Assembly: GCF_014773395.1 (NCBI RefSeq)
Contig: NZ_JACXAF010000014.1
Location: 1-64,000, forward strand
Length of the DNA stretch: 64,000 nucleotides
Direction: 5' to 3'
From: Neiella litorisoli
GTDB taxonomy: Bacteria; Pseudomonadota; Gammaproteobacteria; Enterobacterales; Neiellaceae
Shown: in pieces, positions 9,267-17,237 of the stretch
How positions within the stretch are numbered: the stretch's first letter is position 1
Layout of the letters: every line of letters starts with the position of its first letter
The notes under the pieces: model-generated
Databases searched by the model: none
What the model saw: the letters and a program-made list of their open reading frames with translations, nothing else
Told to the model about the DNA's origin: nothing
Program-made: the position numbers and the translations under genes

Positions 9267-9911
9267 GTACTTTGCAAAGCTGTGGCGGTAACGGTACTTG
9301 GGAAGAGGGGCGAAAGTTCCTGCAGCAAGCTTCTGCCGCAAGGAAGCGGCAGTAGAGCCATCAAGGGACAAATTAATTAATTTGTCGCGAAGGCAGGAGG
9401 CCGAAGAGGGACTTTGCCAAGGGCAGGAGCCCGGCAGCAAAGATTTTACGGCGTCTTGCTAAAGGAATTTTCGTTCCTCTGACAATCGCAGAGGGGGTAG
9501 CTTTCGAATCACTTCGTGCAAGCCCTTTACAAAGTTATTGCCAGCGAGGAGCGAAAGTAATCAGCAACTAAGTAGTGACGCTCAAGTCCATCCATGGAGC
9601 GCTCTACAACAAGCTTCCTTGCTTGTTGAAGCACGACTTAGTTACTGCTCACTATCGCTTTGACGTTCTGTGGACTTTTTGTTTTAGCGTCTTGCTAAAG
9701 GAATTTTCGTTCCTCTGACAATCGCAAAGGCAGAAGCTTTTGCAAGCCCTTACGGAGACATTGCCAGCGAGGAGCGTCACTACTTAGCTGCTGGTTGCCG
9801 TCACTACTCGCTAATGGGAGCTGCCATAGATCAAGCCCTGATTTGGCCTCCTGCAGCATCTCTTCGGCAAAAGCTTGCGAGGTTCAAGTCCTTTCGTCAG
9901 TTTGGCAAAGG
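9267..9911. repeat. Gene-free repeat-rich intergenic region
   Basis: I see no credible gene here. A 40-bp identical direct repeat occurs at 9451-9490 and 9687-9726. Each copy is followed by a degenerate continuation that includes TTGCCAGCGAGGAGCG. A 21-bp inverted pair (20 of 21 matching) lies at 9563-9583 and 9772-9792. An 8-bp perfect hairpin (CAACAAGC with GCTTGTTG) lies near 9607-9628. A further segment around 9380-9440 is rich in purine-biased GGCAGGAG-like text. The layout resembles mosaic intergenic repeats of Alteromonadales/Vibrionales chromosomes rather than a CRISPR or IS. Confidence 0.6.
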
Positions 9912-11369
9912 TTACTTCACCACGTAGTTTTGCCGCTCTTGAGCCTGCTTCACTCGTTGTTGATAGTGCTGATCATAAAACTCAGTGATGCTCTTTTTGT
10001 AAGGCCCAGCTTGCTCCAATACATTTTGCTGGTTTTTACTGTTCCACTGATTCCACAACTCCGCTAACTGAGCTTGCTGCTCTGGGCGCTGGCCGTAAAG
10101 GTTGTTTTGCTCGGCTGGGTCAACGGCCATATCAAAGAAACCTGGGCCATCGACGCCCTTAAACAACTGACGCATGTATTTGGCATTTTCCGTCCGAACC
10201 GCCCAGATGTGATCGGCTTCTTCCAAGCGCCAAAACAACGCATGGTGGGGCGAGCCTGTTTTGCGGCCATCAAGATATGGGATCAGGTTTTTACCGTCCA
10301 ACTCAAGTCCGCTCGTATCCGCGCCTGCAAGAGCCAGTGATGTAGCGGCAATATCGAGTGACGACACCAAGCCGGTGAATGCCTGACCTTTGCCGATTTT
10401 GGCCGGCCAGTGGGCAATGAATGGCACGTGAATGCCACCTTCAAACAACGACACCTTACCGCGGCGGAACGGCGAGTTATCCGACCAATCAAAGTTCGGC
10501 TGCCAGTACTCTGGGTAGACGCCGCCGTTGTCTGATAGGAAGAAAATCAAGGTGTTGTCGAAGGTATTGGTCTGCTTCAGCGTGTCGACTAACAGGCCAA
10601 TGCCTTGATCCATGGAATCAATCATGGCGGCATAAATGGCCCGATTGGGATTATCCAGGTGCTGGTATTTAGCAATCAGTTCAGCAGGGGCCTCCAGCGG
10701 TGTGTGCGGTGCGTTGTAGGACACATACAGCATGAATGGCTGTTCGGCATTGCGCTCAATAAACTGGGCAGCGTCTTTGCTCAGGGCCGTGGTCATGTAT
10801 TCATCAAACTCGGCTGGCTTACCGTTGCGCACCATCGGCATCCAATATTCGTCGGTATGACCAACGGCAACGTCGTCAGGGTGGTAGTTATGGCCGCCAC
10901 CTAAAAAGCCATAGAAGTAATCAAAGCCACGGTTTTGAGGTTGGAAGTGCAACGCCCCGCCCAAATGCCACTTACCCACCATGCCTGTCTTGTAGCCCGC
11001 TTGTTGCAGTCGCTTGGGGAACATGGTTTGGTCGAGTGGCAGCCCCATATGGCGATCATAAGGCGCGTATGTGACATTGTTTTCCATGCCAAAACGCGCT
11101 TGATAGCGTCCTGTTAGCAGTGCTGCGCGGGATGGACCACAGTAAGGGTGAGTAACGTATGCATTGTCGAAGCGAACGCCATCTGCGGCTAATTGGTCAA
11201 GATTGGGCGTCTGAATCGGTGTATCACCGGTAAAACCGACGTCGTTGTAACCCAAATCATCGGCCAGAATAATGACGATGTTGGGACGTTGTTGTGCCGC
11301 CTGTAACTGAGTAATGAGCAGCAGCGGCAGGGCTAACGCGGCTAGTATTTTTCGGCAGTGATTGATCAT
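9912..11369 (-). CDS. Formylglycine-dependent sulfatase, periplasmic
   Basis: This 485-aa type I sulfatase should hydrolyse sulfate esters on galactan oligosaccharides. A signal peptide ends near residue 24 (QLQA). The metal-binding DD lies at 37-38 (LADDLGYND). The maturation motif CGPSRAALLTG has its Cys at residue 77, the residue converted to formylglycine. FFLSDNGG, further on, supplies another metal-site segment. I chose the ATG at 11369; an in-frame TTG six bases earlier is possible. It lies downstream of the GH50 gene on the same strand, after a terminator-like hairpin, so it may depend on read-through or its own promoter. No maturase is in the window. The context points to sulfated agar or porphyran, but the exact position attacked cannot be read from sequence. 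Confidence 0.9.
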   Translation of the reverse strand: MINHCRKILAALALPLLLITQLQAAQQRPNIVIILADDLGYNDVGFTGDTPIQTPNLDQLAADGVRFDNAYVTHPYCGPSRAALLTGRYQARFGMENNVTYAPYDRHMGLPLDQTMFPKRLQQAGYKTGMVGKWHLGGALHFQPQNRGFDYFYGFLGGGHNYHPDDVAVGHTDEYWMPMVRNGKPAEFDEYMTTALSKDAAQFIERNAEQPFMLYVSYNAPHTPLEAPAELIAKYQHLDNPNRAIYAAMIDSMDQGIGLLVDTLKQTNTFDNTLIFFLSDNGGVYPEYWQPNFDWSDNSPFRRGKVSLFEGGIHVPFIAHWPAKIGKGQAFTGLVSSLDIAATSLALAGADTSGLELDGKNLIPYLDGRKTGSPHHALFWRLEEADHIWAVRTENAKYMRQLFKGVDGPGFFDMAVDPAEQNNLYGQRPEQQAQLAELWNQWNSKNQQNVLEQAGPYKKSITEFYDQHYQQRVKQAQERQNYVVK

Positions 11370-11400
11370 TTCCAATACCTGAGTGTTGTCTTCAGAAAGT

Positions 11401-11425
11401 CAAAAGCCACTCCGGAGAGTGGCTT
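11401..11425 (-). terminator. Terminator between agarase 1 and the sulfatase
   Basis: GCCACTC pairs with GAGTGGC around a 4-nt loop, followed on the minus strand by TTTT. It lies 18 bp after the agarase stop and about 30 bp before the sulfatase start, so it may attenuate sulfatase transcription. Confidence 0.75.
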
Positions 11426-11442
11426 GAGTCAGTTGATTTGAA

Positions 11443-13770
11443 CTAGTTGCTGTTAAAGCGATTTGGATACATTTGGCTGTGTAATGCCCGAGCAGCCTCA
11501 ACCATCGGACGATACGGCGTGTCGGTGACATTGACGAAACCAACGTTGTAGTTCTCGCCATCATAGGCTCGGCCGGTAATTGGCGAGTCCATGTATTGGA
11601 ACCAGTGAGCACCAACAAAGTACGGATTTTCAATCACCGACTCCATGTACTCGGTGTACATGTCGGCGCGATCATGTTGATCTGCCGCGTGAATCAAACC
11701 CGGGTGGAACAAGCCGTTGTCGTTGGCGCCGACATGGAATTCACCGATGATGCTTGGCATATCAATGTCAGCTAAGAAGCCCCACGTTTCTGGGTGCAAG
11801 CCTTCTTTGTAGATGTTGTAGCTCACTACATCGACGTGCTTAGCAGCGGCTTTGACAATCTCAATTGGCATACCCCAGTCAGGGAAGCGAGAGCCCAAGT
11901 ACATGTGATTTGGCAGATATTTCTTAATTGCCGCGCTGACAATCGAGAAGTATTTGTCACCGTAGGCATGAAGCAGATCAGCGTAATCTTTCAGTTGAGT
12001 CTCATTGGTAAGCGACGAATCGATGCCTTTATCAAAGGCCTGCCATGACGCAATGTTTTTATCCCAAGCTTTGTTCAAGGCTTCGATGGTGCCGTACTTG
12101 GCTTTCATCAAGCGAGTGAACTCGGCTTTGGTGGGCACATCAGCGCCGTCGCGGCCTAACGTGTTAATTACAATACCGTAGTGCAGGTCATTGTTTTCAC
12201 CGCGGCCGAAGCTCTTCTCGTTGTCGATAAACACGCCCATACACCAAGGCGAGTCATTGACTTCGGCTGCCACTTTTTTCACGGTTTTGATCGCCGCTTG
12301 TTCGAACACAGGGTCAAATACATCTGGCATTGGTGCCCAGAAGTCAAAGTTGCTGGAGACGGTTTTGTAATCGCCATTGATCCAACCATTGGCGACATAA
12401 GGAATTTTGCCGTTGTCGTAGAAGATTGGATCGGCCCAGTTGCCCAGTGAAGTAAAGCCCCAACTCAGCATCCGATTGATCGAGACTTCTTTCCAAGCGC
12501 CGAGCGGATCGGCATCGCCATATTTGCGTTGCAAGTTAGCACCGTAGAAGCTGAAGCTTTCGCCTTTCTTCAATGCGCCAGAGTGGGCGTAAGGGCGATA
12601 GCCATACCAGCGGCCCAATTTGTCTTCAAAGCGAGGTAGCCAGCGGTACATCCGTGCGCGGGTGTCGGAAGCCACATAGCGTGAACGCTGAGCGCGTTTA
12701 TTGATGCGCTGATCGGCAGTGCGGTGCTCTGGGCTGATACCGTTACGCTCTTCTGGTTTCATTTTCGCCTGATCGTAATCGAAGCCGGTCATGGTGGCGG
12801 TATTGTTCAACCGGACAATATCCAAACCAGTGGAAAAATAGAGGTAGCCTTCAGGATCGACCAACGACCATTTGCCGTTGTATTTTGCGGTGCGGAAAAA
12901 GCCAGTAGCTTCGAGTTTCGGGCCATCAGCCCAACCGCCAAACTTGCTGTAGCCAGGCATGACTTGGCCAGTCAGCTCGGGGGTTTCTTGTTCGCGGGCT
13001 TTGTCTAAATCAGCTTGGGAATACACTTTGCCTTCAAAATGAACCAATGCATTCTGACCATATTGATCGACGATATGATCTAAGAAGTTCTCATTGAATG
13101 GCGGGTTTTGGCGCAAACGAACATTGCTCAGGGTGATCTCTTTGTCATAGAGCGAGCTTTGTACGCTGATAATGATTTTGCTGATCCCCTTGAGATTCAG
13201 GTTTTTCTTGCCCCACATGGAAACGAACATGGTTTCGTCGGATTCCCATGTCGGCGGGTTGCTGCGAAGTCCTGATTTGAAGTTCAGTTCCTGATGTTCC
13301 TCGCCATCTGGCGTACCTAAATCGTGGCCGCTCATTTTGGCGTAGTAGGTTTTACTGTCACCCACTGGTACGGCAACGGTGCGGGTGTAGTTGCCGCCGT
13401 CGATATCGGTCATATCCAGATAAATTTGGACCGAGCGCTCGCCGGCGTTGGCTATATCCATGGCAAGGTTGAAGTCTTGCAGATCGCTCCAATCAAATGG
13501 TGTTTCTGGTTCAATCATGACCGAAGCGTATTTGTGCTTAGCGGTGTCAAATTCAACATGCAGACCTTGACCGGCCAGCATTTCGCCGCTGGCGTTATAG
13601 AATTTGACCGCTGCGGGAATGGTCGCTTGGGTTAAATCCAGTAGTGGTGCAATTTCTTGTTGGGGGTGCGCTGCCGCATTAATGGTTTTATTTTCAGTGG
13701 CATTATCGGCTTGGCAGCCTGCTAGCAATGCCAGCATTAAAGGGGCGATGAGAAATGATGATGATTTCAT
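11443..13770 (-). CDS. GH50 beta-agarase, lipoprotein (copy 1)
   Basis: This 775-aa glycoside hydrolase family 50 enzyme is expected to release neoagarobiose or related oligosaccharides from agarose. The ATG at 13770 gives a lipoprotein signal, MKSSSFLIAPLMLALLAGC; residue +2 is Gln, compatible with outer-membrane sorting. A beta-sandwich-like N-terminal domain (about 30-220) precedes the TIM barrel. E518 in FIDNEKSFG and E677 in IIGEFHVG match the acid/base and nucleophile of GH50 in motif and spacing (159 residues). It is strongly similar to the gene at 13961-16282. A GTTAAC palindrome lies 74-85 bp upstream. Exo versus endo mode is not decided here. Confidence 0.92.
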   Translation of the reverse strand: MKSSSFLIAPLMLALLAGCQADNATENKTINAAAHPQQEIAPLLDLTQATIPAAVKFYNASGEMLAGQGLHVEFDTAKHKYASVMIEPETPFDWSDLQDFNLAMDIANAGERSVQIYLDMTDIDGGNYTRTVAVPVGDSKTYYAKMSGHDLGTPDGEEHQELNFKSGLRSNPPTWESDETMFVSMWGKKNLNLKGISKIIISVQSSLYDKEITLSNVRLRQNPPFNENFLDHIVDQYGQNALVHFEGKVYSQADLDKAREQETPELTGQVMPGYSKFGGWADGPKLEATGFFRTAKYNGKWSLVDPEGYLYFSTGLDIVRLNNTATMTGFDYDQAKMKPEERNGISPEHRTADQRINKRAQRSRYVASDTRARMYRWLPRFEDKLGRWYGYRPYAHSGALKKGESFSFYGANLQRKYGDADPLGAWKEVSINRMLSWGFTSLGNWADPIFYDNGKIPYVANGWINGDYKTVSSNFDFWAPMPDVFDPVFEQAAIKTVKKVAAEVNDSPWCMGVFIDNEKSFGRGENNDLHYGIVINTLGRDGADVPTKAEFTRLMKAKYGTIEALNKAWDKNIASWQAFDKGIDSSLTNETQLKDYADLLHAYGDKYFSIVSAAIKKYLPNHMYLGSRFPDWGMPIEIVKAAAKHVDVVSYNIYKEGLHPETWGFLADIDMPSIIGEFHVGANDNGLFHPGLIHAADQHDRADMYTEYMESVIENPYFVGAHWFQYMDSPITGRAYDGENYNVGFVNVTDTPYRPMVEAARALHSQMYPNRFNSN

Positions 13771-13843
13771 CGGGCCGAGCTCCCTAATGGTTATGATCGT
13801 AGTGGGCTTTGGGTATTTAGGGGTTAGCTTATTTCCTTTGTAG

Positions 13844-13855
13844 ATTGTTAACAAT
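13844..13855. promoter_or_regulatory. Palindromic operator candidate upstream of agarase 1
   Basis: ATTGTTAACAAT is a perfect 12-bp palindrome 74-85 bp before the agarase ATG at 13770. A second bare GTTAAC core lies at 13892-13897. It has the same core as the sites at 3739 and 7788. Confidence 0.55.
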
Positions 13856-13898
13856 TGATTATTGTGGCGGTTTTGTCATTGATCACATTTCGTTAACT

Positions 13899-13924
13899 AA
13901 AACGGACGCCGAAGCGTCCGTTTT
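13899..13924 (-). terminator. Terminator after agarase 2
   Basis: An 11-bp stem (AAAACGGACGC with its complement, loop CGAA) lies 37 bp after the stop of the second agarase. The minus-strand copy ends in TTTT. It separates the two agarase transcription units. Confidence 0.85.
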
Positions 13925-13960
13925 GTGCTGTTGCGACAGTTAGGCCGCTGCGAGTTAGTG

Positions 13961-16282
13961 TTATTTGCCAAAGCGGCGCTGATACATGCTGCTATTAACG
14001 CGCCGTGCCGCTTCAACCATTGGTCGATACGGTGTATCGGCGACATTGACGAATCCAACGTTGTAGTTTTCGCCGTCAAACGCGCGTCCCGTGATCGGTG
14101 AATCCATGTATTGGAACCAATGGGCACCAACGAAGTTAGGATTATCAATCACCGAATGCAGGTACTCTTCGAACATTCGGGCGCGGTCGTTCTGATCAGC
14201 AGCATGAATTAGCCCAGGGTGGAACAAGCCGTTGTCCATGGCGCCGATGTGGAACTCACCGATAATGCTAGGCATATCGATGTCATCGAGGAAGCCCCAT
14301 TTCTGCGGGTGTAAGCCCTCTTTGTAGATGTTGTAGCTGACCACGTCGACGTGTTTGGCGGCGGCCTCAATGATTTCTTTTGGCATGCCCCAGTCAGGGA
14401 AGCGGGCGCCAAGGTATAGGTGGTTTGGCAGATAGTGGTCAATCGCTTTATTAACGGTTTCAAAGTATTTGGCACCGTACGCGTGCAGCAGGATCGCGTA
14501 GTCAGCGAGCTGAGCGTCGGTATTTAGAGTCGAGTCGGCGCCTTGGTTAAACTCATCCCACGAGCCGAAGGACTTGTCCCAAGCTTGGTTTAGCGCATCG
14601 ATGGTTTGATACTTATCCTTCATGATGTTGGTGAAGGCTGCTTTAGTTGGCACTTCGGCACCATCGCGGCGTAGGGTGTGGAAGACAATGCCATAGTGGC
14701 CTTCAGGGTGAGCACCACGGCCAAAGCTTTTCTCGTTATCAACAAAAATACCGACACACCAAGGCGAGTTTTTGACCTGCTGGGCCACTACTTCAATGGT
14801 AATAAATGCGCGGCGTTCAAACTCTGGATCGAATACGTCGGGCAGCGGCGCCCAGAAATCATTGCCGCTGGAAACGGTTTTGAAGTCGCCAATAATCCAG
14901 CCATTGGCAAAGAAAGGCACTTTGTTGTTGTCATAGAAGCTTGGATCGGTCCAGTTACCCAGCGAGGTAAAACCCCAGCTCATCATTCGTTTCACGGTCA
15001 CTTCGCGCCAAGCATCGATGGGGGCTTGCTCACCGTACTTGCGTTCCAAGTTGGCGCCGTAAAAACTAAAGGTTTCGCCCTTCGTCATGGCGCCTGAGTG
15101 CGCTGACGGCCGATAGCCATACCATTTCGCTAGTGGTTCATCGTGCGATGGTAGCCAGGTGAACATCTTGTTGCGCATCTCCGACACCAAGTGGCGAGTT
15201 GGCAATGCGGCTTGGTTGATGGCGGCAGGGCCTTTGGAATCATCAGGGGTGACGCCATCGTCGTAGACATCATCAATCAGGGTGTTGTCGTAATCGTAGC
15301 CGGTCATGGTGGATGAGTTGGCTAGGCGCAAAATATCCAAACCGGTGGCGAAATAGAGGTAGCCTTCTGGGTCAACCAAGCTCCACTTGCCTTGATACTT
15401 CTCGGTGCGGAAGTAGCCGGTGGCATCGAGTTTCGGGCCGTTTTTCCAGCCGCCAAATTTGCTGAATTCTGGCATCAACTGGCCGGTTAGCTCTTTTGCT
15501 TCATTGATCCGCGCTTGTTGAAGTTCTTCTAGGCTGTGGATTTTGCCGGGGAAATCGACATTGGCATTCTGACCAAATTGATCGACGATGTCGGTGAGGA
15601 ATTTGTCATTAAACGCTGGGTTTTTACGCAATCTGAGGTTAGTAATTTCTAATTCTTTATCGAACAGGTTGTGCTGCACGCTAATGCGGATTTCGGTAAT
15701 GCCTTTGATATTGAGATTTTTCTGGCCCCACATGGAGATAAACTGGGTATCGTCCGATTGCCAAGTGTCTGGATTGGATCGCAGCCCAGATAAGAAATTC
15801 AGTTCGACGTTTTCTTCGCCGTCGGGAGTGGCCAGATCATGGCCATGAATTTTGGCATAGTAGGTTTTGCTTGGCCCCATTGGGATCGCAACCGAGCGGG
15901 TGTAATTGGCGCCGTCAATATCCTGAATGTCGAGAAAGATCTGTACCGAGTGATCGCCGGGGTTGGCAATGTCCATCGCCAGATGGAAGTCTTCCAAGTC
16001 GCTCCAATCCCATGGTTGCTCGGGTCGCAGTATGACCGCTGAATAGAGGTGACTCTTACCGGCAAACAAGACTTGTAAACGTTGTTGATCGCCTTCTTTT
16101 AAAACCGAGCCTGAGGCATTTTCAAATTCGATATTGAGTGGATTGCTCGCCGTACTCAACGGCATCAAAGCATCGTTGGCAACGGAAGTAAGGGCTACAG
16201 GAGGCTGCGAAGACTGACCAGAATCACAGCCGAATAATAAAGCGGATATGATTGCGGCAGTACTAATTGAACGAGATGTCAT
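13961..16282 (-). CDS. GH50 beta-agarase, lipoprotein (copy 2)
   Basis: A 773-aa GH50 paralogue of the preceding gene with the same architecture. Catalytic residues are E517 in FVDNEKSFG and E676 in IIGEFHIG, again 159 apart. The N-terminus MTSRSISTAAIISALLFGC is a lipobox, but here residue +2 is Asp, which in E. coli tends to keep lipoproteins at the inner membrane; copy 1 has Gln. The two paralogues may therefore sit in different membranes. It is divergent from the GntR gene, with GTTAAC sites between them, one of them inside a plausible promoter spacer. It is probably the first gene of the leftward agarase/sulfatase group. Confidence 0.92.
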   Translation of the reverse strand: MTSRSISTAAIISALLFGCDSGQSSQPPVALTSVANDALMPLSTASNPLNIEFENASGSVLKEGDQQRLQVLFAGKSHLYSAVILRPEQPWDWSDLEDFHLAMDIANPGDHSVQIFLDIQDIDGANYTRSVAIPMGPSKTYYAKIHGHDLATPDGEENVELNFLSGLRSNPDTWQSDDTQFISMWGQKNLNIKGITEIRISVQHNLFDKELEITNLRLRKNPAFNDKFLTDIVDQFGQNANVDFPGKIHSLEELQQARINEAKELTGQLMPEFSKFGGWKNGPKLDATGYFRTEKYQGKWSLVDPEGYLYFATGLDILRLANSSTMTGYDYDNTLIDDVYDDGVTPDDSKGPAAINQAALPTRHLVSEMRNKMFTWLPSHDEPLAKWYGYRPSAHSGAMTKGETFSFYGANLERKYGEQAPIDAWREVTVKRMMSWGFTSLGNWTDPSFYDNNKVPFFANGWIIGDFKTVSSGNDFWAPLPDVFDPEFERRAFITIEVVAQQVKNSPWCVGIFVDNEKSFGRGAHPEGHYGIVFHTLRRDGAEVPTKAAFTNIMKDKYQTIDALNQAWDKSFGSWDEFNQGADSTLNTDAQLADYAILLHAYGAKYFETVNKAIDHYLPNHLYLGARFPDWGMPKEIIEAAAKHVDVVSYNIYKEGLHPQKWGFLDDIDMPSIIGEFHIGAMDNGLFHPGLIHAADQNDRARMFEEYLHSVIDNPNFVGAHWFQYMDSPITGRAFDGENYNVGFVNVADTPYRPMVEAARRVNSSMYQRRFGK

Positions 16283-16340
16283 GACTATTTCTCTAGCGTT
16301 ATTCTGGCGGTAAACAAGCCCTCAATATATAGCAGAGGTC

Positions 16341-16368
16341 TTTATGTGTTAATTGTTAACAGTGTAAA
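16341..16368 (-). promoter_or_regulatory. Candidate promoter of agarase 2 with an operator in the spacer
   Basis: On the minus strand, TTTACA (16368-16363) is followed after 16 bp by CATAAA (16346-16341), about 60 bp upstream of the ATG. The spacer contains GTTAACAATTAACA, a GTTAAC-type site (core 16355-16360). A protein bound there would block RNA polymerase. The -10 match is only partial. Confidence 0.4.
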
Positions 16369-16509
16369 GTATTCAAATTTAGATTGTTGTCACATTTGCA
16401 CGGTTTTTTATCGTTGCGTTAACAAATTTGTGACTAATATGCACGTGACAAATGGGCCGTTTTCTGGACTTTGCCAGCGATGGAAAGATACAATCGCTGG
16501 CAGAAAACA

Positions 16510-16520
16510 AGTTAACAATT
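16510..16520. promoter_or_regulatory. GTTAAC half-site before the GntR gene
   Basis: AGTTAACAATT lies 34 bp upstream of the regulator's ATG at 16554. One half matches the family of palindromes and the other is degenerate. A weaker GTTAAC core also lies at 16418-16423. Position suggests autoregulation. Confidence 0.4.
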
Positions 16521-16553
16521 GATTTTAGAAAACAAGCAATCGTGGGATTAGGG

Positions 16554-17159
16554 ATGAGAGCAAAAAAAATTATTTCAGTTCGAGAACAAATTGCTGACGC
16601 ACTGCGCTCTGACATTATTTCTGGCGACTTAGCTCCTAATACCAAATTAAATGAGCACCAGTTGGCCGAACGCTTTGGCGTGTCGCGCGGCCCAGTCCGC
16701 GATGTCATTCTCAAATTGACCAAAGAAGGCTTGTTGGTGAGTAAGGATAATGTTGGCTCATCGGTGAATAGCCCGCTAACGCCAGACATGCAAAAGCTCA
16801 GCATTGCCTTGCGCAAAAAAATCGAAGAATTTGCCGCCAAGCAATTAATTGACACCATTACTGATCAAGAGCTGGAACACTTGGAAAGCCTGATCACCAA
16901 AATGGAAGAATTGTTTGAAGCCGGCGAATTTACCGAGCTGACCAAAACCGACATTGCTTTTCACCAGTATTATGTCGAACTCGGCGGTGGCGACAGCTTG
17001 CTCAATATCTGGTATCCGATCGTGATCCGCATGCGAATGAACTATCACCGGATTAAAAATGCCGACAAGCTGGTCGACGAGCACACAGATATCGTCAACG
17101 CTTTTCGTGCTCGTGATTACAAAGCGGCGGTTGAAGCGATTCGCAAGAACATTAAGTAA
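16554..17159 (+). CDS. GntR-family transcriptional regulator (FadR/FCD subfamily)
   Basis: A 201-aa probable local regulator of the agar locus. The N-terminal winged helix (about 1-65) has the typical EHQLAERFGVSRGPVRDVI recognition region. The C-terminal all-helical FCD domain contains DIAFHQYY and DEHTDI, which would supply metal or ligand contacts; the position where a last His is usual (AIRKNIK) has Asn. I chose the ATG at 16554 because homologues begin at the helix IISVREQIADALR; a longer in-frame start at 16452 would run through a GTTAAC site and non-conserved sequence. It is divergent from agarase 2 and followed by a terminator. The effector is probably a sugar acid or oligosaccharide of the pathway, but this is inference. 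Confidence 0.85.
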   Translation: MRAKKIISVREQIADALRSDIISGDLAPNTKLNEHQLAERFGVSRGPVRDVILKLTKEGLLVSKDNVGSSVNSPLTPDMQKLSIALRKKIEEFAAKQLIDTITDQELEHLESLITKMEELFEAGEFTELTKTDIAFHQYYVELGGGDSLLNIWYPIVIRMRMNYHRIKNADKLVDEHTDIVNAFRARDYKAAVEAIRKNIK

Positions 17160-17181
17160 TCATCACTCTTTCAAAGAGTTA

Positions 17182-17217
17182 AAAAAACGCTGCCCTGGTT
17201 CAGGTGCAGCGTTTTTT
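17182..17217. terminator. Bidirectional terminator between gntR and queG
   Basis: A stem of AAAAACGCTGC with GCAGCGTTTTT, with A and T runs on either side, sits between the convergent stops at 17159 and 17238, so it can serve both genes. Confidence 0.88.
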
Positions 17218-17237
17218 ATTGCCCAAATCAGTCCGTT

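Noticed and set aside
9451-9726. Direct repeats considered as a CRISPR array
   Set aside because: Only two copies, spaced about 236 bp apart, with partial extension of the repeat; no regular 30-40 bp spacers and no cas genes.
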